Positions 35,075 to 43,828 are shown, counted from the stretch's first letter. The stretch is 64,000 bases of DNA from Tunicatimonas pelagia (GCF_030506325.1 NZ_CP120683.1:5708501-5772500); one strand, 5' to 3'. Numbers and translations are program-made. The notes: generated from the letters alone by a model not told the origin.

Positions 35075-35923
35075 ATGAGCGTGAAAGGTTTGTGGGATTT
35101 TCAAGCGGCCAAAGGAGAGGCTGCGGAAGTACTGATGTACGGAAATATCGCCCAGTGGAGTGCGGTGAACGCCAAGTGGTTCGGTCAGCATATCCAAGAA
35201 CTGGAAAAGAATTTTGATGCTGCTGTGCTACGGGTTCATTCCCCAGGCGGTTCTATCTTTGAAGGGATTGCGATGTACCACGTACTACAAACCACCTCGC
35301 TGACCGTCACCGTAGTCATTGAGGGACTTGCCGCCAGTATGATGTCCGCCGTCATTATGGGGGCGGATACACGCAAGATCGCTACCATCGGCCGCATCAT
35401 GCTCCATCAAGGCCGGGGGGCTGCCAGTGGTACGGGAAACGAACTGATCCGACGAGGCCGACTCCTGAACGCCCTCAATGAAGATTTGGCGATGATGTAC
35501 GCCGAGGTGACCGGGAAAGAGAAAGCGTGGATACTAGCCCACTGGTTGAAAGAAGGGGTAGATACGTGGTTTAATGCCCAAGAGGCCCTAAAGGCAAAGC
35601 TGGTTAATGGAGTGATCGCTTCTACTAAACAGCTATCCGCCCCGCAGAAAGCTGCTCAGGCAGCCCACTGGGCAGATTTGGCAGCCTGTTATGACCCAGT
35701 GTTTGCGCCACAAACCCGGTCGGTTGCACCGATCACAGCGAATACTGACACAGTAGCAGCTTTCATCGCCTTAGGTAAAGAGCGCGGGGTAATTACCGCC
35801 AGAAACCAAACGGCATGGATACAGCTAGCTACCAATGACTACGCTACTGCTGTCAAGATACTCAAGAGCAAGCCAGCGATGAAGAAAAGTCCGGCAGCGC
35901 GCATCAATGATGCTTTACGTTAA
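35075..35923 (+). CDS. ClpP-like (S14-type) prohead-type protease
   Basis: 282 residues using the ATG at 35075. The serine protease fold of the ClpP/SppA type shows its triad Ser88 (GLAASMMSA), His111 (IMLHQGR) and Asp163 (GVDTWFNAQEAL), with HSPGGSIFEGIAMYHVL before it. This is the type of phage head maturation protease. Normally it neighbours portal and capsid genes, none of which is visible here. The final 90 residues are poorly conserved. A terminator follows. Confidence 0.85.
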   Translation: MSVKGLWDFQAAKGEAAEVLMYGNIAQWSAVNAKWFGQHIQELEKNFDAAVLRVHSPGGSIFEGIAMYHVLQTTSLTVTVVIEGLAASMMSAVIMGADTRKIATIGRIMLHQGRGAASGTGNELIRRGRLLNALNEDLAMMYAEVTGKEKAWILAHWLKEGVDTWFNAQEALKAKLVNGVIASTKQLSAPQKAAQAAHWADLAACYDPVFAPQTRSVAPITANTDTVAAFIALGKERGVITARNQTAWIQLATNDYATAVKILKSKPAMKKSPAARINDALR

Positions 35924-35953
35924 TACGATATGATATTTTCGGTCATATTATCT

Positions 35954-35989
35954 AAAAAAGAATGGGGTCTTGCCCTATTCCTTTTTTTC
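35954..35989 (+). terminator. Rho-independent terminator
   Basis: GAATGGGG / CCCTATTC stem with a short loop and flanking A and T runs (T7 at 35982-35988). It separates the protease gene from the following block. Confidence 0.75.
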
Positions 35990-36056
35990 TGAATTGTCGC
36001 GGAATAGAGGTAGTTAGCTTCTTTCCGCTTTATATATCACCAAACTCAATTATACA

Positions 36057-36350
36057 ATGGCAAGAAACTCAAAAAAAATCTCTACAGTAGTGACCCTAAC
36101 GGGGGATGCTGACTCGATTATAGCAGCTTTTGATACTTGGAAACAGGATGGGGTCACCGTGAAGAAACTCTCTGTGCCCGCAGATTTGCTGGCTAATGCG
36201 CTCACAGAAGAAAATGTGGAGGTAAAAGTATCCCTACACGGGGATATGGAAGCAGTCTACGGCAGAGCGTATGATGTTTTAGAAAAAGCCAGTGTGCGGC
36301 GGTATACTAGCGAATATGATGGTGTAGCCGTTGACCACACCAGCTATTAA
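36057..36350 (+). CDS. Hypothetical phage protein sharing a motif with the protein at 36,733
   Basis: 97 residues. It contains STVVTLTGDADSIIAAFDTW, then DGVTVKKLS, a pattern repeated in the C-terminal part of the protein at 36733. No family recognised. The preceding ORF stop and terminator suggest its own promoter at 35990-36056, though no box stands out. Confidence 0.6.
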   Translation: MARNSKKISTVVTLTGDADSIIAAFDTWKQDGVTVKKLSVPADLLANALTEENVEVKVSLHGDMEAVYGRAYDVLEKASVRRYTSEYDGVAVDHTSY

Positions 36351-36383
36351 CGCAACCGCTAGTTAGCCTTTAAAGAGCGTGTT

Positions 36384-36749
36384 ATGGCAGAAAAAACATA
36401 CTTCAAACCAGCAAAACACACAGGTTGGATGGAGATGATCGGCCCGGAAAAGTGGGTGCTAGCCTTCGCTGCGGGGTTTAGCATGGAAAACCTAGCCGTA
36501 GATTCCATTTGGATGCGGGCTGTTTCGCAGACCGATGCCCTGAAGAAATTAGAAAAGATTGGCTATACCTCCTACTTTCTGATATTGAAGACTGCCCGCA
36601 GCCCGCAGGAGGAAGAGATACTCAGGCGGCTTCTTCAGGCTGCCCGGCATCATAAAATCCGGTTCTTCCCCTTATCCGAGGAGGAGCTACCTGACCACAA
36701 AAAACTCCGTTATTTAATGCAAAAGTGTACCCATGCCCTCATCGATTAA
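36384..36749 (+). CDS. Hypothetical phage protein
   Basis: 121 residues, alpha/beta by appearance, with KTARSPQEEEILRRLLQAAR as the clearest helix. Its stop overlaps the next gene by 17 bp, supporting a coupled operon. No family recognised. Confidence 0.6.
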   Translation: MAEKTYFKPAKHTGWMEMIGPEKWVLAFAAGFSMENLAVDSIWMRAVSQTDALKKLEKIGYTSYFLILKTARSPQEEEILRRLLQAARHHKIRFFPLSEEELPDHKKLRYLMQKCTHALID

Positions 36750-37119
36750 ATACTTTAAGCGAACGGACATTTCCCGAAGATTTAGGCTTAGTGGGCCTGT
36801 TCAACTGTTACAAGCGTTGCTGACCCACTTAGCACAATCAGGCCTGTTGCAATCTACCGAGTTTAGTGGGCACTACTCTGTAGAACCAGTAAGCAACAAT
36901 ATGCTTACTAAAGCAGTAGCTCAGATCAACGTGCAAATGAAGCGCGCTTACCAGTCGCTTTACGCTTCTCACCAAGAAGACGACTGGGGTGAAAGGCCGC
37001 CTTCAAACCGTATTCCTTGCAGCCATTATCAAGTGCAACTAACGGGCGATCCCGATAGGATCAATAGTTACCTCAATCGTTTTGTACGCGATGGCGGCAC
37101 CATTCAAGTTCAATCATAA
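36733..37119 (+). CDS. Hypothetical phage protein with the shared LTGDxDxI motif
   Basis: 128 residues. The C-terminal SHYQVQLTGDPDRINSYLNR and DGGTIQVQS echo the N-terminal motif of the 97-residue protein at 36057, suggesting one small domain used twice. The N-terminal half is helical with basic residues. Function unknown. Confidence 0.6.
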   Translation: MPSSIKYFKRTDISRRFRLSGPVQLLQALLTHLAQSGLLQSTEFSGHYSVEPVSNNMLTKAVAQINVQMKRAYQSLYASHQEDDWGERPPSNRIPCSHYQVQLTGDPDRINSYLNRFVRDGGTIQVQS

Positions 37120-37143
37120 ATAGTTCTTATAAATACTATCATC

Positions 37144-37782
37144 ATGAAAAAACAGCTTTATTTCGATAAACCAGCCTACGAACACGCGCTTCGTGGAGCG
37201 AAGTCCCTATTAGAAACTCTCCAGGAATCAGTGGATGAGATTAACCGCCTTCAACTCAAAGAGTCGCTTACATCGGAAGATTTACTCCAGCTACTCAAGA
37301 ACCCGAAAACCTTCATAGTTGATGCTTTCTTGGAAAAGCAAGGGGCCGGTATTGCCGCCTTACCCCTGAAGAAGGAAAAAATGATCGACCTGCTAGACCT
37401 ACCCGAAGGCTGTGAAGAATGCGTATTGTGTATTCAAAAAGCAAAACAGGTATTCCAGGAAAGCAATAACTTGCACCAAGTGCTACGGTCTATTGACAGT
37501 TACGAACTTCAAAATAGCCGGGTACAGGTAAAACAATCTGCTAAAGATCGGTTAGCTGAATTCTTTACCTTTTACATCACTAGCGAGCGGCAAGAAAAGG
37601 TTCACGCCCAGTTGAAAATAATTTCGGAGGCCATGAACAAATTAGCGGATATGGGGGTGATGGGTAACGAGGCGCGCGCCACCTTTATTAAAGAAGCTCT
37701 ACTACCTCAATCAAGTAGCTTGGGCTATCATAATCCTGCTGAGACGATTCGGCCTAACCATCGCTTTATTATCAAAAAGTAA
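37144..37782 (+). CDS. Hypothetical phage protein with a cysteine pair
   Basis: 212 residues, mostly helical. A CEECVLC segment at about residues 92-97 might bind metal, but the spacing fits no known finger. It ends with a basic tail (HRFIIKK). The position before the small helical protein and tape measure gene resembles that of tail assembly proteins, yet sequence gives no proof. Confidence 0.55.
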   Translation: MKKQLYFDKPAYEHALRGAKSLLETLQESVDEINRLQLKESLTSEDLLQLLKNPKTFIVDAFLEKQGAGIAALPLKKEKMIDLLDLPEGCEECVLCIQKAKQVFQESNNLHQVLRSIDSYELQNSRVQVKQSAKDRLAEFFTFYITSERQEKVHAQLKIISEAMNKLADMGVMGNEARATFIKEALLPQSSSLGYHNPAETIRPNHRFIIKK

Positions 37783-37802
37783 TCCCTTCAACCCTAGCAC
37801 TC

Positions 37803-38129
37803 ATGCCTTCACTGAAAATGTCACAAGACCCTTCCGATCTAGAACTCATGCTGCGTGAGTTCGCTGAAAAGATCGGCCCTAACTTTGATTTGATAGATTT
37901 CTTTCGCCATCGTGTCTCTCAGGCCGGGACTGCTTACCTGGAGGTGTGTAAGAATATTGCTGTATTAGAAAGGCAAAAGCAAACCAGTAAAGCGGATAAA
38001 AAGAAACTCAAGGAGTTGCGCCAGCAGCGGCAAAAAATCCTGAATTCCTGCAAACGGATAGAGTGGTGTACGGAGGAAATGATCGCTTTTTCTAAAGATA
38101 GCCAACATGCTGAAAAAGAAGAAAAGTAA
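37803..38129 (+). CDS. Small helical protein upstream of the tape measure gene
   Basis: 108 residues, all helical and strongly charged (for example KQTSKADKKKLKELRQQRQK). In phages the gene directly ahead of the tape measure is often a tail assembly chaperone, but this product lacks recognisable homology and has no sign of a programmed frameshift into another frame. Role inferred from position only. Confidence 0.5.
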   Translation: MPSLKMSQDPSDLELMLREFAEKIGPNFDLIDFFRHRVSQAGTAYLEVCKNIAVLERQKQTSKADKKKLKELRQQRQKILNSCKRIEWCTEEMIAFSKDSQHAEKEEK

Positions 38130-38165
38130 CGATTACCCTTACGATACTTATTTACGCTAGTACCC

Positions 38166-40208
38166 ATGCCAAAAGTCTATGAATATACGCTCAAGCTTCG
38201 CGATAACGTTAGCCCTACGCTACAGAAGCTCAACAAACTAGTAGGGAAGTCCAATACTACTTTTGGCAAGTTGAAGCGTATGGCGGGCCGAGCCGGAAAC
38301 GCCTTATATGATGCGGGACGAAAAGGGGCGAAAGGTATGCGGGAGTACGTGAACCGACTCTCTGAAGCAGCCAAGAAAACCCGGGTATTCAATAAGCAAG
38401 TAAACGGGCTTCGGAATACTGTTATCGGATTTCTATCGGTGACTGCCGGGGCGCAATTGTTTGCAGGAGTCGTAAACGCTACTGCCCGAATGGAAAGCCT
38501 CAATAATGCCATCGCCTTTGCTTCAGGAAGCACCCAGGAAGCGCGTAAGAATTTAGAGTTTCTGGATAACACCGTAGATGCGCTTGGTTTGGATTTGATG
38601 GCCACCAAAGATGGTTTTCGGCTTTTTGCGGGAGCGATGCGCGGCAGTAAACTGGCGGGGGAGGCGACCCGTGAAATTTTTGAATCCGTTGGTATTGCCA
38701 GTGCCTCCATGAACCTGACGGCTGACCAGACAAAGGGAACGTTCAAAGCACTCTCTGATATGATGGGCAAAGGGAAAGTGGAGGCAGAGGAGTTGCGAGG
38801 ACAATTGGGTGAGCGGATTCCAGGGGCCTTCAATATTGCCGCGCGGGCAATGGGAATGACCAGTGGGGAGTTAGACAAATTTATGAGTGATGGCAAGCTG
38901 CTAGCAGAAGATTTTCTACCCCGTTTTGCCCAACAACTACGCCGTGAGTTTGTCGGAGGGCTAGACGATGCTACCAACTCACTTCAGGCGAATCTTAATC
39001 GGGCTAGAAATGAGTGGACTCGGTTACAAGTATTCTTTGGGGGTATGTTAGCCCCTACCATTGTGAAAGTCGCCAAAGCACTGGGAACGATGCTGCTGTA
39101 TGTTAAAGAGAACTGGGATACCATCAAACGATACAGCTCCTATCTGGCCGGGGCAATCGGTATTTTTGCCGCCTATAAAGTTACCTTTATAGGGGTTGCT
39201 AGTGCCCTTAAATTGGCGACTACTGCAACGGCTTTATTGCGGGGGCAAATGACCTTGCTGAACCTGGTAGCCGCAGCGAACCCAATTGGCATGGTCACCA
39301 TTGGAATTATGGCAGTAGCCGGGGCGGCTGTCTGGGCATACAATAAATTTGAAACATTCCGAGGGGGAGTGTGGGGGCTATGGGAAGCCTTCAAAGAAGT
39401 GTTTGCTAATATTGGTACACTGGCGACAGAAACTTTTGGGGGATTGAAAGAAATGATAGCGGGAGCTCTGTCCTTTGATGCCAAACGTATGATGAAGGGT
39501 ATTGCCCAAGCGAAACACGCTTCTAGCGTATTTGGCAACCAAGTTGCTTCTAAGTACAGAAAGGGGTACCACGAAGGCACACAAAAAGAACCCCTGAGCC
39601 TGGATATGCTACTCGGCAACCTTCCTTCTACCGATAAATACCGTGATAAGCTCAACGAGCTGTTAGCCGGACTAGGTAATGAATTTGATACATCTACTTT
39701 CACTTCCGTACCGAAAAAACAGCAAAAGGTAAAAAACAATCCGTTCCAACGCTACGAGGAATTATTGTCACTGGCTAGTAACCAGGGTTCACTGGGGGCT
39801 AACCAGCGCAAGGGCTTGCAAAGCTCGATCATTAGTGGGTACGAGCAACTGGAGGGAATGCTCGCTAAGTTTCGCGTAGCGGAGCGCACGGGGCAAAAAT
39901 TCAAAAGCCTGGAAGGTATCAATCGGGGGCGGGTAGAATCTACCCTGGGGCAACTCAGTGGGTACTATGCCGATGCGGTTAATAGCCAGAATGCGGAGAA
40001 AGAAGCGGAAGAAGAGCGGCGAGGGTTGGAAGCCATTACAGGGGGAGGCAAGAAAGTTACGAACATCTATATCCAACAACCCAAGATGGCCGAAACGATT
40101 GAAATGCACGTACAAGATGCCACCGGGGGAGTCGAAGAAGTGAGTGAGAAATTTGAGGAGTACTTCTATAAAATGCTGAATGACTTTAACCGAAATGGAG
40201 GACAATAA
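38166..40208 (+). CDS. Tape measure protein
   Basis: 680 residues. A basic helical N-terminus is followed by the tape measure domain at about residues 95-290 (hallmarks ALSDMMGKGKVEAEELRGQL and AMGMTSGELDKFMSDGKLLA). Two hydrophobic segments at about 325-350 and 365-400 follow, then a soluble tail that ends in a coiled coil. In phages it sets tail length and forms part of the injection channel. At 680 residues it would fit a short tail. No other major tail gene was recognised, so it is the strongest structural phage signature left. Confidence 0.88.
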   Translation: MPKVYEYTLKLRDNVSPTLQKLNKLVGKSNTTFGKLKRMAGRAGNALYDAGRKGAKGMREYVNRLSEAAKKTRVFNKQVNGLRNTVIGFLSVTAGAQLFAGVVNATARMESLNNAIAFASGSTQEARKNLEFLDNTVDALGLDLMATKDGFRLFAGAMRGSKLAGEATREIFESVGIASASMNLTADQTKGTFKALSDMMGKGKVEAEELRGQLGERIPGAFNIAARAMGMTSGELDKFMSDGKLLAEDFLPRFAQQLRREFVGGLDDATNSLQANLNRARNEWTRLQVFFGGMLAPTIVKVAKALGTMLLYVKENWDTIKRYSSYLAGAIGIFAAYKVTFIGVASALKLATTATALLRGQMTLLNLVAAANPIGMVTIGIMAVAGAAVWAYNKFETFRGGVWGLWEAFKEVFANIGTLATETFGGLKEMIAGALSFDAKRMMKGIAQAKHASSVFGNQVASKYRKGYHEGTQKEPLSLDMLLGNLPSTDKYRDKLNELLAGLGNEFDTSTFTSVPKKQQKVKNNPFQRYEELLSLASNQGSLGANQRKGLQSSIISGYEQLEGMLAKFRVAERTGQKFKSLEGINRGRVESTLGQLSGYYADAVNSQNAEKEAEEERRGLEAITGGGKKVTNIYIQQPKMAETIEMHVQDATGGVEEVSEKFEEYFYKMLNDFNRNGGQ

Positions 40209-40220
40209 ACCGTCAACAAT

Positions 40221-40751
40221 ATGAGTATAGTATCACCTTCCCAACCGTATCACCATTTGCTAAAAGAATCATCCTCGTTTTTCTGGGCCAAAGTCCTGAC
40301 GGTCGCCCCTGACCAAGTACATTGTTCGGTAGCACCTGTTAATGAAGCAGGTTCCTCACCGCGCCAAGTACGGCTCCGACCTGCTAGTGAACCAGCCGGG
40401 CAAGGGCTATTCTTACTTCCTGAAGTTGGCTCGTTTGTAGGAGTAGTTTGGCTTTCCGATACACCAGAAGAATCCTGTATCGGTCTGTACACGGAAGTGA
40501 AGGAGCTTCGGTTCGTGCCCACTCCAGGTTGCTCTTTCACTAGCAATAGTCAGAAGATCACGGCTACCGTAGATGATAAGCATCTTCAACTATCCAGTGA
40601 AAAGCTATCCATCCAGACCAAACAGGGGGAGTTGAAAGAATTGAGTGATAAAGTGTTTTCATTGGCTAAGAAAACCTGCCCTAGTGATCTAACCAAAGAG
40701 CAAAAGCAGTTACTAGGGATAGCGAAGAAGCTGGTGGCAGCCCTTTCATAA
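40221..40751 (+). CDS. Possible baseplate/spike OB-fold protein (gpV-like)
   Basis: 176 residues. The central part PEVGSFVGVVWLSDTPEESC fits the OB-fold of phage baseplate assembly/spike proteins such as gpV, and the downstream beta-rich stretch (KITATVDDKHLQLSSEKLSI) fits the beta-helix that follows. It starts 12 bp after the tape measure gene stop, in line with tail gene order. Homology is by eye and the C-terminal helix is unusual, so this remains tentative. Confidence 0.5.
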   Translation: MSIVSPSQPYHHLLKESSSFFWAKVLTVAPDQVHCSVAPVNEAGSSPRQVRLRPASEPAGQGLFLLPEVGSFVGVVWLSDTPEESCIGLYTEVKELRFVPTPGCSFTSNSQKITATVDDKHLQLSSEKLSIQTKQGELKELSDKVFSLAKKTCPSDLTKEQKQLLGIAKKLVAALS

Positions 40752-40815
40752 TAGGTTAGCCCCACGCTCTATTACCAATGATTGTTTGTATGAGTGGGAA
40801 AAAAAAGACCAAAAG

Positions 40816-41030
40816 ATGTCAACTAACAAGCGAAGCTCACTATCGATATTGCTACGGGTGAAGCTGAAGATACTCCAGATATAGATGAAAGTAAAAACCC
40901 CTCTGCTGTTGAATTAGGTAGGCTAGGAGGTAAGGCAAGAGCTAAGAAGCTTTCACCCGAAAGGCGAAAGGAAATCGCTAAAGAGGTTGCTTTGAAACAT
41001 TGGGGGGAAGAGCTAGTCAAAGATGCTTAG
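40816..41030 (+). pseudogene. Frameshifted small LGRLGGKARAKKL-type protein
   Basis: The ATG at 40816 begins MSTNK, after which the frame should shift by one base near 40825-40832 to give AKLTIDIATGEAEDTPDIDE, then SAVELGRLGGKARAKKLSPE and a C-terminus ending WGEELVKDA at the stop at 41028-41030. This C-terminal motif (glycine/lysine repeat plus SPERRKEIAKEVA) is common to small KGG-type proteins found near toxins or phage genes. A single missing A in AACAAG explains the break. The stop overlaps the end of the P63C gene on the other strand. Confidence 0.65.
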
Positions 41031-41600
41031 TTGAAATGGCAATCCATATACTTTTGCATGTTCCTTTTCAAACTGACTCCAAGTTTTACAACGCTTCATT
41101 ATCACTTCTGATTCTTTAATATAATCTTCCAACTTTGTTACTTTTTCAGGAGTCAGAAATTGGAAATGCTTAAATAATCTGATGCCTATTTTGTCATACT
41201 TATTTTGATGCTCTAGTACTGGTAATACTTCTTTTGGAAAACGACCATATATGATGTCAATGGTATATTTAGCCACGACCTGTGGTTTTTTAGATATTTT
41301 TCCGTTTTTGGGTATCTCCCAACCATTTAGACGAAATACCTCTTTATACCAACCTTGTGTAAATCTAGATTTATAAGTGTTGATCTTGTCATCAATGTAT
41401 TCAGCTAGCTCTTTAAGGTCTATAGTTTCTCCACTGATTAGTTTAATCTTCTCAGCCCTTTGTTCAAGGGCTTTATCAGAACCTTTACGTTGAATTAGTA
41501 AGTCAGGGCTAATTGCCAATTGCTTCCGTAAGGCATTATCTTCCTGTTCTTTTCTTAACTGCTCTACGGTTTTCTTACTTGAATTTTTAATCTTTTTCAT
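41013..41600 (-). CDS. P63C-domain protein
   Basis: 195 residues. Following a basic N-terminal helix, residues about 80-170 match the P63C domain: FTQGWYKEVFRLNGW, IDIIYGRFPKEVLPVLEHQN and IRLFKHFQFLTPEKVTKLED. P63C occurs in phage-borne proteins, often fused to BRO/KilA-type DNA-binding domains; here it stands alone beside an ImmA peptidase. The start overlaps the upstream gene stop by 14 bp, so the two are one translational unit. Function unknown. Confidence 0.75.
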   Translation of the reverse strand: MKKIKNSSKKTVEQLRKEQEDNALRKQLAISPDLLIQRKGSDKALEQRAEKIKLISGETIDLKELAEYIDDKINTYKSRFTQGWYKEVFRLNGWEIPKNGKISKKPQVVAKYTIDIIYGRFPKEVLPVLEHQNKYDKIGIRLFKHFQFLTPEKVTKLEDYIKESEVIMKRCKTWSQFEKEHAKVYGLPFQLSIFD

Positions 41601-42792
41601 AGTTTAGATTGTATATTTTATCGTTATAAAATTTTGCAACCTCTGATGCTGACATTTTATGATTTATCTCCTTAACCGCCCACAAATACCTATTAATATC
41701 TGGCAAGAATTCTTGTAACCATCCCCAACTATCTCTTTCTAGAGCTATCATTGTATATACTATGCTTGGATGAACATGATTAAGCCTAGCATATTCCTCA
41801 ATAAATATTCGGTTATTATAGTGAGGTAAAACCTCTTGAACCTTCTCGTCGGAGAACAAGTAATCTTTTGCGAATTGATTAGCGACATCTTCAACCTCCA
41901 CTTCTGTATAAAAATCAGTTTTATCAGAAATGTGGTATGAGTTAATCAAAATATCATCCCAATCGAAAAGGACATGATGTAATTCATGTAAAAGAGCAAA
42001 CCATATTGTAGCGTAATTACCCTTATAATCGGACAAAACAATGGACGGTTTTTTGTTGACTGAAAATGTAGCACCTCTGATGTGTAGTTTTTTAAATTTT
42101 GGAAGATATATAACGGTGATACCCATTCTGTATAAGACTTTAATAACTTCCCAGATTCCTTTCTCGACACTCATTGAATGCCATCGAATTGTTGGAAAAT
42201 ATTCGATCAAAGCTTGCCTATCATACGGGATAGGGTTCTGTATTTTTCGAAAAACTTTTCGGGCATACTCTATCCAGTAGTTAAGCACCTGAACATCACT
42301 AGCAAGCTTTGCTGAACTGTAAGCTGGATTCACTACATCCTTTCTATAGTCAAAAATAGAATCGTAATTAAATATCCTAACTAACTCCCTCTCCACGTGA
42401 TCTAGATCAGTTGCATCATCAATGACACCTTCATTTTTCAACTCTTTAAGGTTAAAATTTTCTGCTATAAATTTTCTTCTCTCGAGAGTGTGGATTTGCT
42501 CCTCATGTGGTTTTTTTAATGATTCTAGGTAAAGATTAACAGCCTCACCTACTGGAATTTCTAAAAATCGTGACAACTTCTTTAATGATATTATATCTAC
42601 TCTGCTACCTGTTCCTTTGAGGAGTCCGTGTAACGCTCGACTCTCCATTTGCATAATTTCAAGGGCTCGAGTCTGATTAATTTGTAATTTTCCTAACTGC
42701 ATTTCCCACCTCTCTTTCAATCCTCTTTTATCGTCATCATTATAGGATTGCAAAAGATTGCTAAGATCAATACCGTCCAAATCGTCTGCCAT
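41587..42792 (-). CDS. HTH-ImmA/IrrE-family metallopeptidase
   Basis: 401 residues using the ATG at 42792 (an upstream TTG at 42816 lies within the operator). The N-terminal 90 residues resemble an HTH (LQINQTRALEIMQMESRALH). The C-terminal part is the ImmA/IrrE zinc peptidase: HELHH at residues 269-273 and EDVANQFAKDYL at about 301 supply the metal ligands. ImmA-type proteases cleave phage repressors or regulators. The partner, a P63C protein, is unusual. The tandem is inside the Mu-like element, on the strand opposite to the late genes, and could regulate lysogeny, act as a toxin-antitoxin pair or confer immunity; none is proven. Confidence 0.82.
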   Translation of the reverse strand: MADDLDGIDLSNLLQSYNDDDKRGLKERWEMQLGKLQINQTRALEIMQMESRALHGLLKGTGSRVDIISLKKLSRFLEIPVGEAVNLYLESLKKPHEEQIHTLERRKFIAENFNLKELKNEGVIDDATDLDHVERELVRIFNYDSIFDYRKDVVNPAYSSAKLASDVQVLNYWIEYARKVFRKIQNPIPYDRQALIEYFPTIRWHSMSVEKGIWEVIKVLYRMGITVIYLPKFKKLHIRGATFSVNKKPSIVLSDYKGNYATIWFALLHELHHVLFDWDDILINSYHISDKTDFYTEVEVEDVANQFAKDYLFSDEKVQEVLPHYNNRIFIEEYARLNHVHPSIVYTMIALERDSWGWLQEFLPDINRYLWAVKEINHKMSASEVAKFYNDKIYNLNYEKD

Positions 42793-42795
42793 AAG

Positions 42796-42813
42796 ATTTG
42801 TAGTTTTACAAAT
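42796..42813. promoter_or_regulatory. Operator-like palindrome, proximal copy
   Basis: ATTTGTAGTTTTACAAAT, perfect 7-bp arms ATTTGTA/TACAAAT with a 4-nt centre, 3 bp upstream of the peptidase ATG. Identical to the copy at 42859. Confidence 0.8.
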
Positions 42814-42858
42814 CAAAAATAGCTATTTAAAGCTAATAAGCAATGCTTTTAGTGCAAT

Positions 42859-42876
42859 ATTTGTAGTTTTACAAAT
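42859..42876. promoter_or_regulatory. Operator-like palindrome, distal copy, overlapping a -7 box
   Basis: The same 18-bp palindrome, 63 bp (six helical turns) from the proximal one. On the minus strand it overlaps TATATTTG, a TAnnTTTG -7 box for the peptidase operon, although a -33 TTG at correct spacing is not obvious. The HTH of the peptidase, or an element repressor, is the likely binder. Confidence 0.75.
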
Positions 42877-42899
42877 ATAATCATTTACCTTCAAGTTGA

Positions 42900-43662
42900 G
42901 GACACTTCGCTATGGGTAAATTCACGTATTGCGGATATTTCCATCAATACCGTTACTAAACTTCTGGTTAACTTTGGTAGAACCTGCATAGAGTTTCATA
43001 ATAATCATGTGGTAAACGTGAAGTCTAAAGGCATTCGGTGTTATGAAATCTGTCGTTCTGCTATGCAAAGCAAAAGAACGTACTAGAGGAAATGAAAGGT
43101 AGCGGATCGGGAGGTGTGTGGACGTGGACGGCTATTAATGCTAACACTAAGCTAACTGTACCGGCACGTGGGTAGTCGCGATACTGATTCGGCTAATCTA
43201 TTTATTTATGAAGGATGTGGCAGGCTGTTTATCTAATAGAGTGCAATTAACTATCGATGGACACAAAACCTATTTGAACGCTGTTTATGATGCTTTTGAA
43301 GGCATCATTGACTATGCTCAACTTACTGAAATATTCTGAAAAGAAGTAGGCACCTGTTAAGTGTATTGGTATCAAAAAAAGGAATCTTTGGCAATCCAGA
43401 TGAAAAACATGTATCTACGAGTTACGTAGAGTGGCAAAATCTAACGGTGCGAATACATATGAGGAGGTTTACCCGTTTGACTAATGGATTTAGCAAGAAG
43501 CTGGAGAATCATTGCTATCCAACTGCCCTGCAATTTCTCTACAACAGTTGGGTGAAGATTCACAAAACATGGAGAGTAAATCCAGCGATGGAAGCAGGAC
43601 TAACCAAGCGACCGATGGAAATCGTAGATATAGTTAAATTGATTGAAAAAGATTCAAACTGA
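42900..43662 (+). pseudogene. IS1-type transposase relic
   Basis: Broken into several frames. Visible fragments include TKLLVNFGRTCIEFHNN, then GSGGVWTWTAINANTKL, and the C-terminal part from 43378: GNPDEKHVSTSYVEWQNLTV, RIHMRRFTRLTNGFSKKLEN, NPAMEAGLT. These match IS1-family transposases with their conserved TSYVERQNLT...RRFTRLTNxFSKK region. Multiple stops and shifts show long decay. Terminal inverted repeats were not recognised. It lies inside the Mu-like element, between the operator region and the right end. Confidence 0.8.
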
Positions 43663-43828
43663 GACACTACCTATATTCCCGAAACACCTTGTCACCCTTC
43701 TAGGTTGAAAGATAGTTATTTCGTAATTTTACGAGTAAATTAGAAAAGTGCAATTTCAATACATATTTTTCTAAATGTTTAAAAATTGTACTTTATTAGA
43801 AGCCAACCCCCTTACTATATTTTTTTTA

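Noticed and set aside
37803-38166. Programmed frameshift between small helical protein and tape measure gene
   Set aside because: No slippery heptamer or overlapping extension was seen, and the genes are separated by 36 bp.
38177-38977. 266-codon minus-strand frame inside the tape measure gene
   Set aside because: Serine/arginine-rich shadow of a coding strand with strong tape measure signatures.
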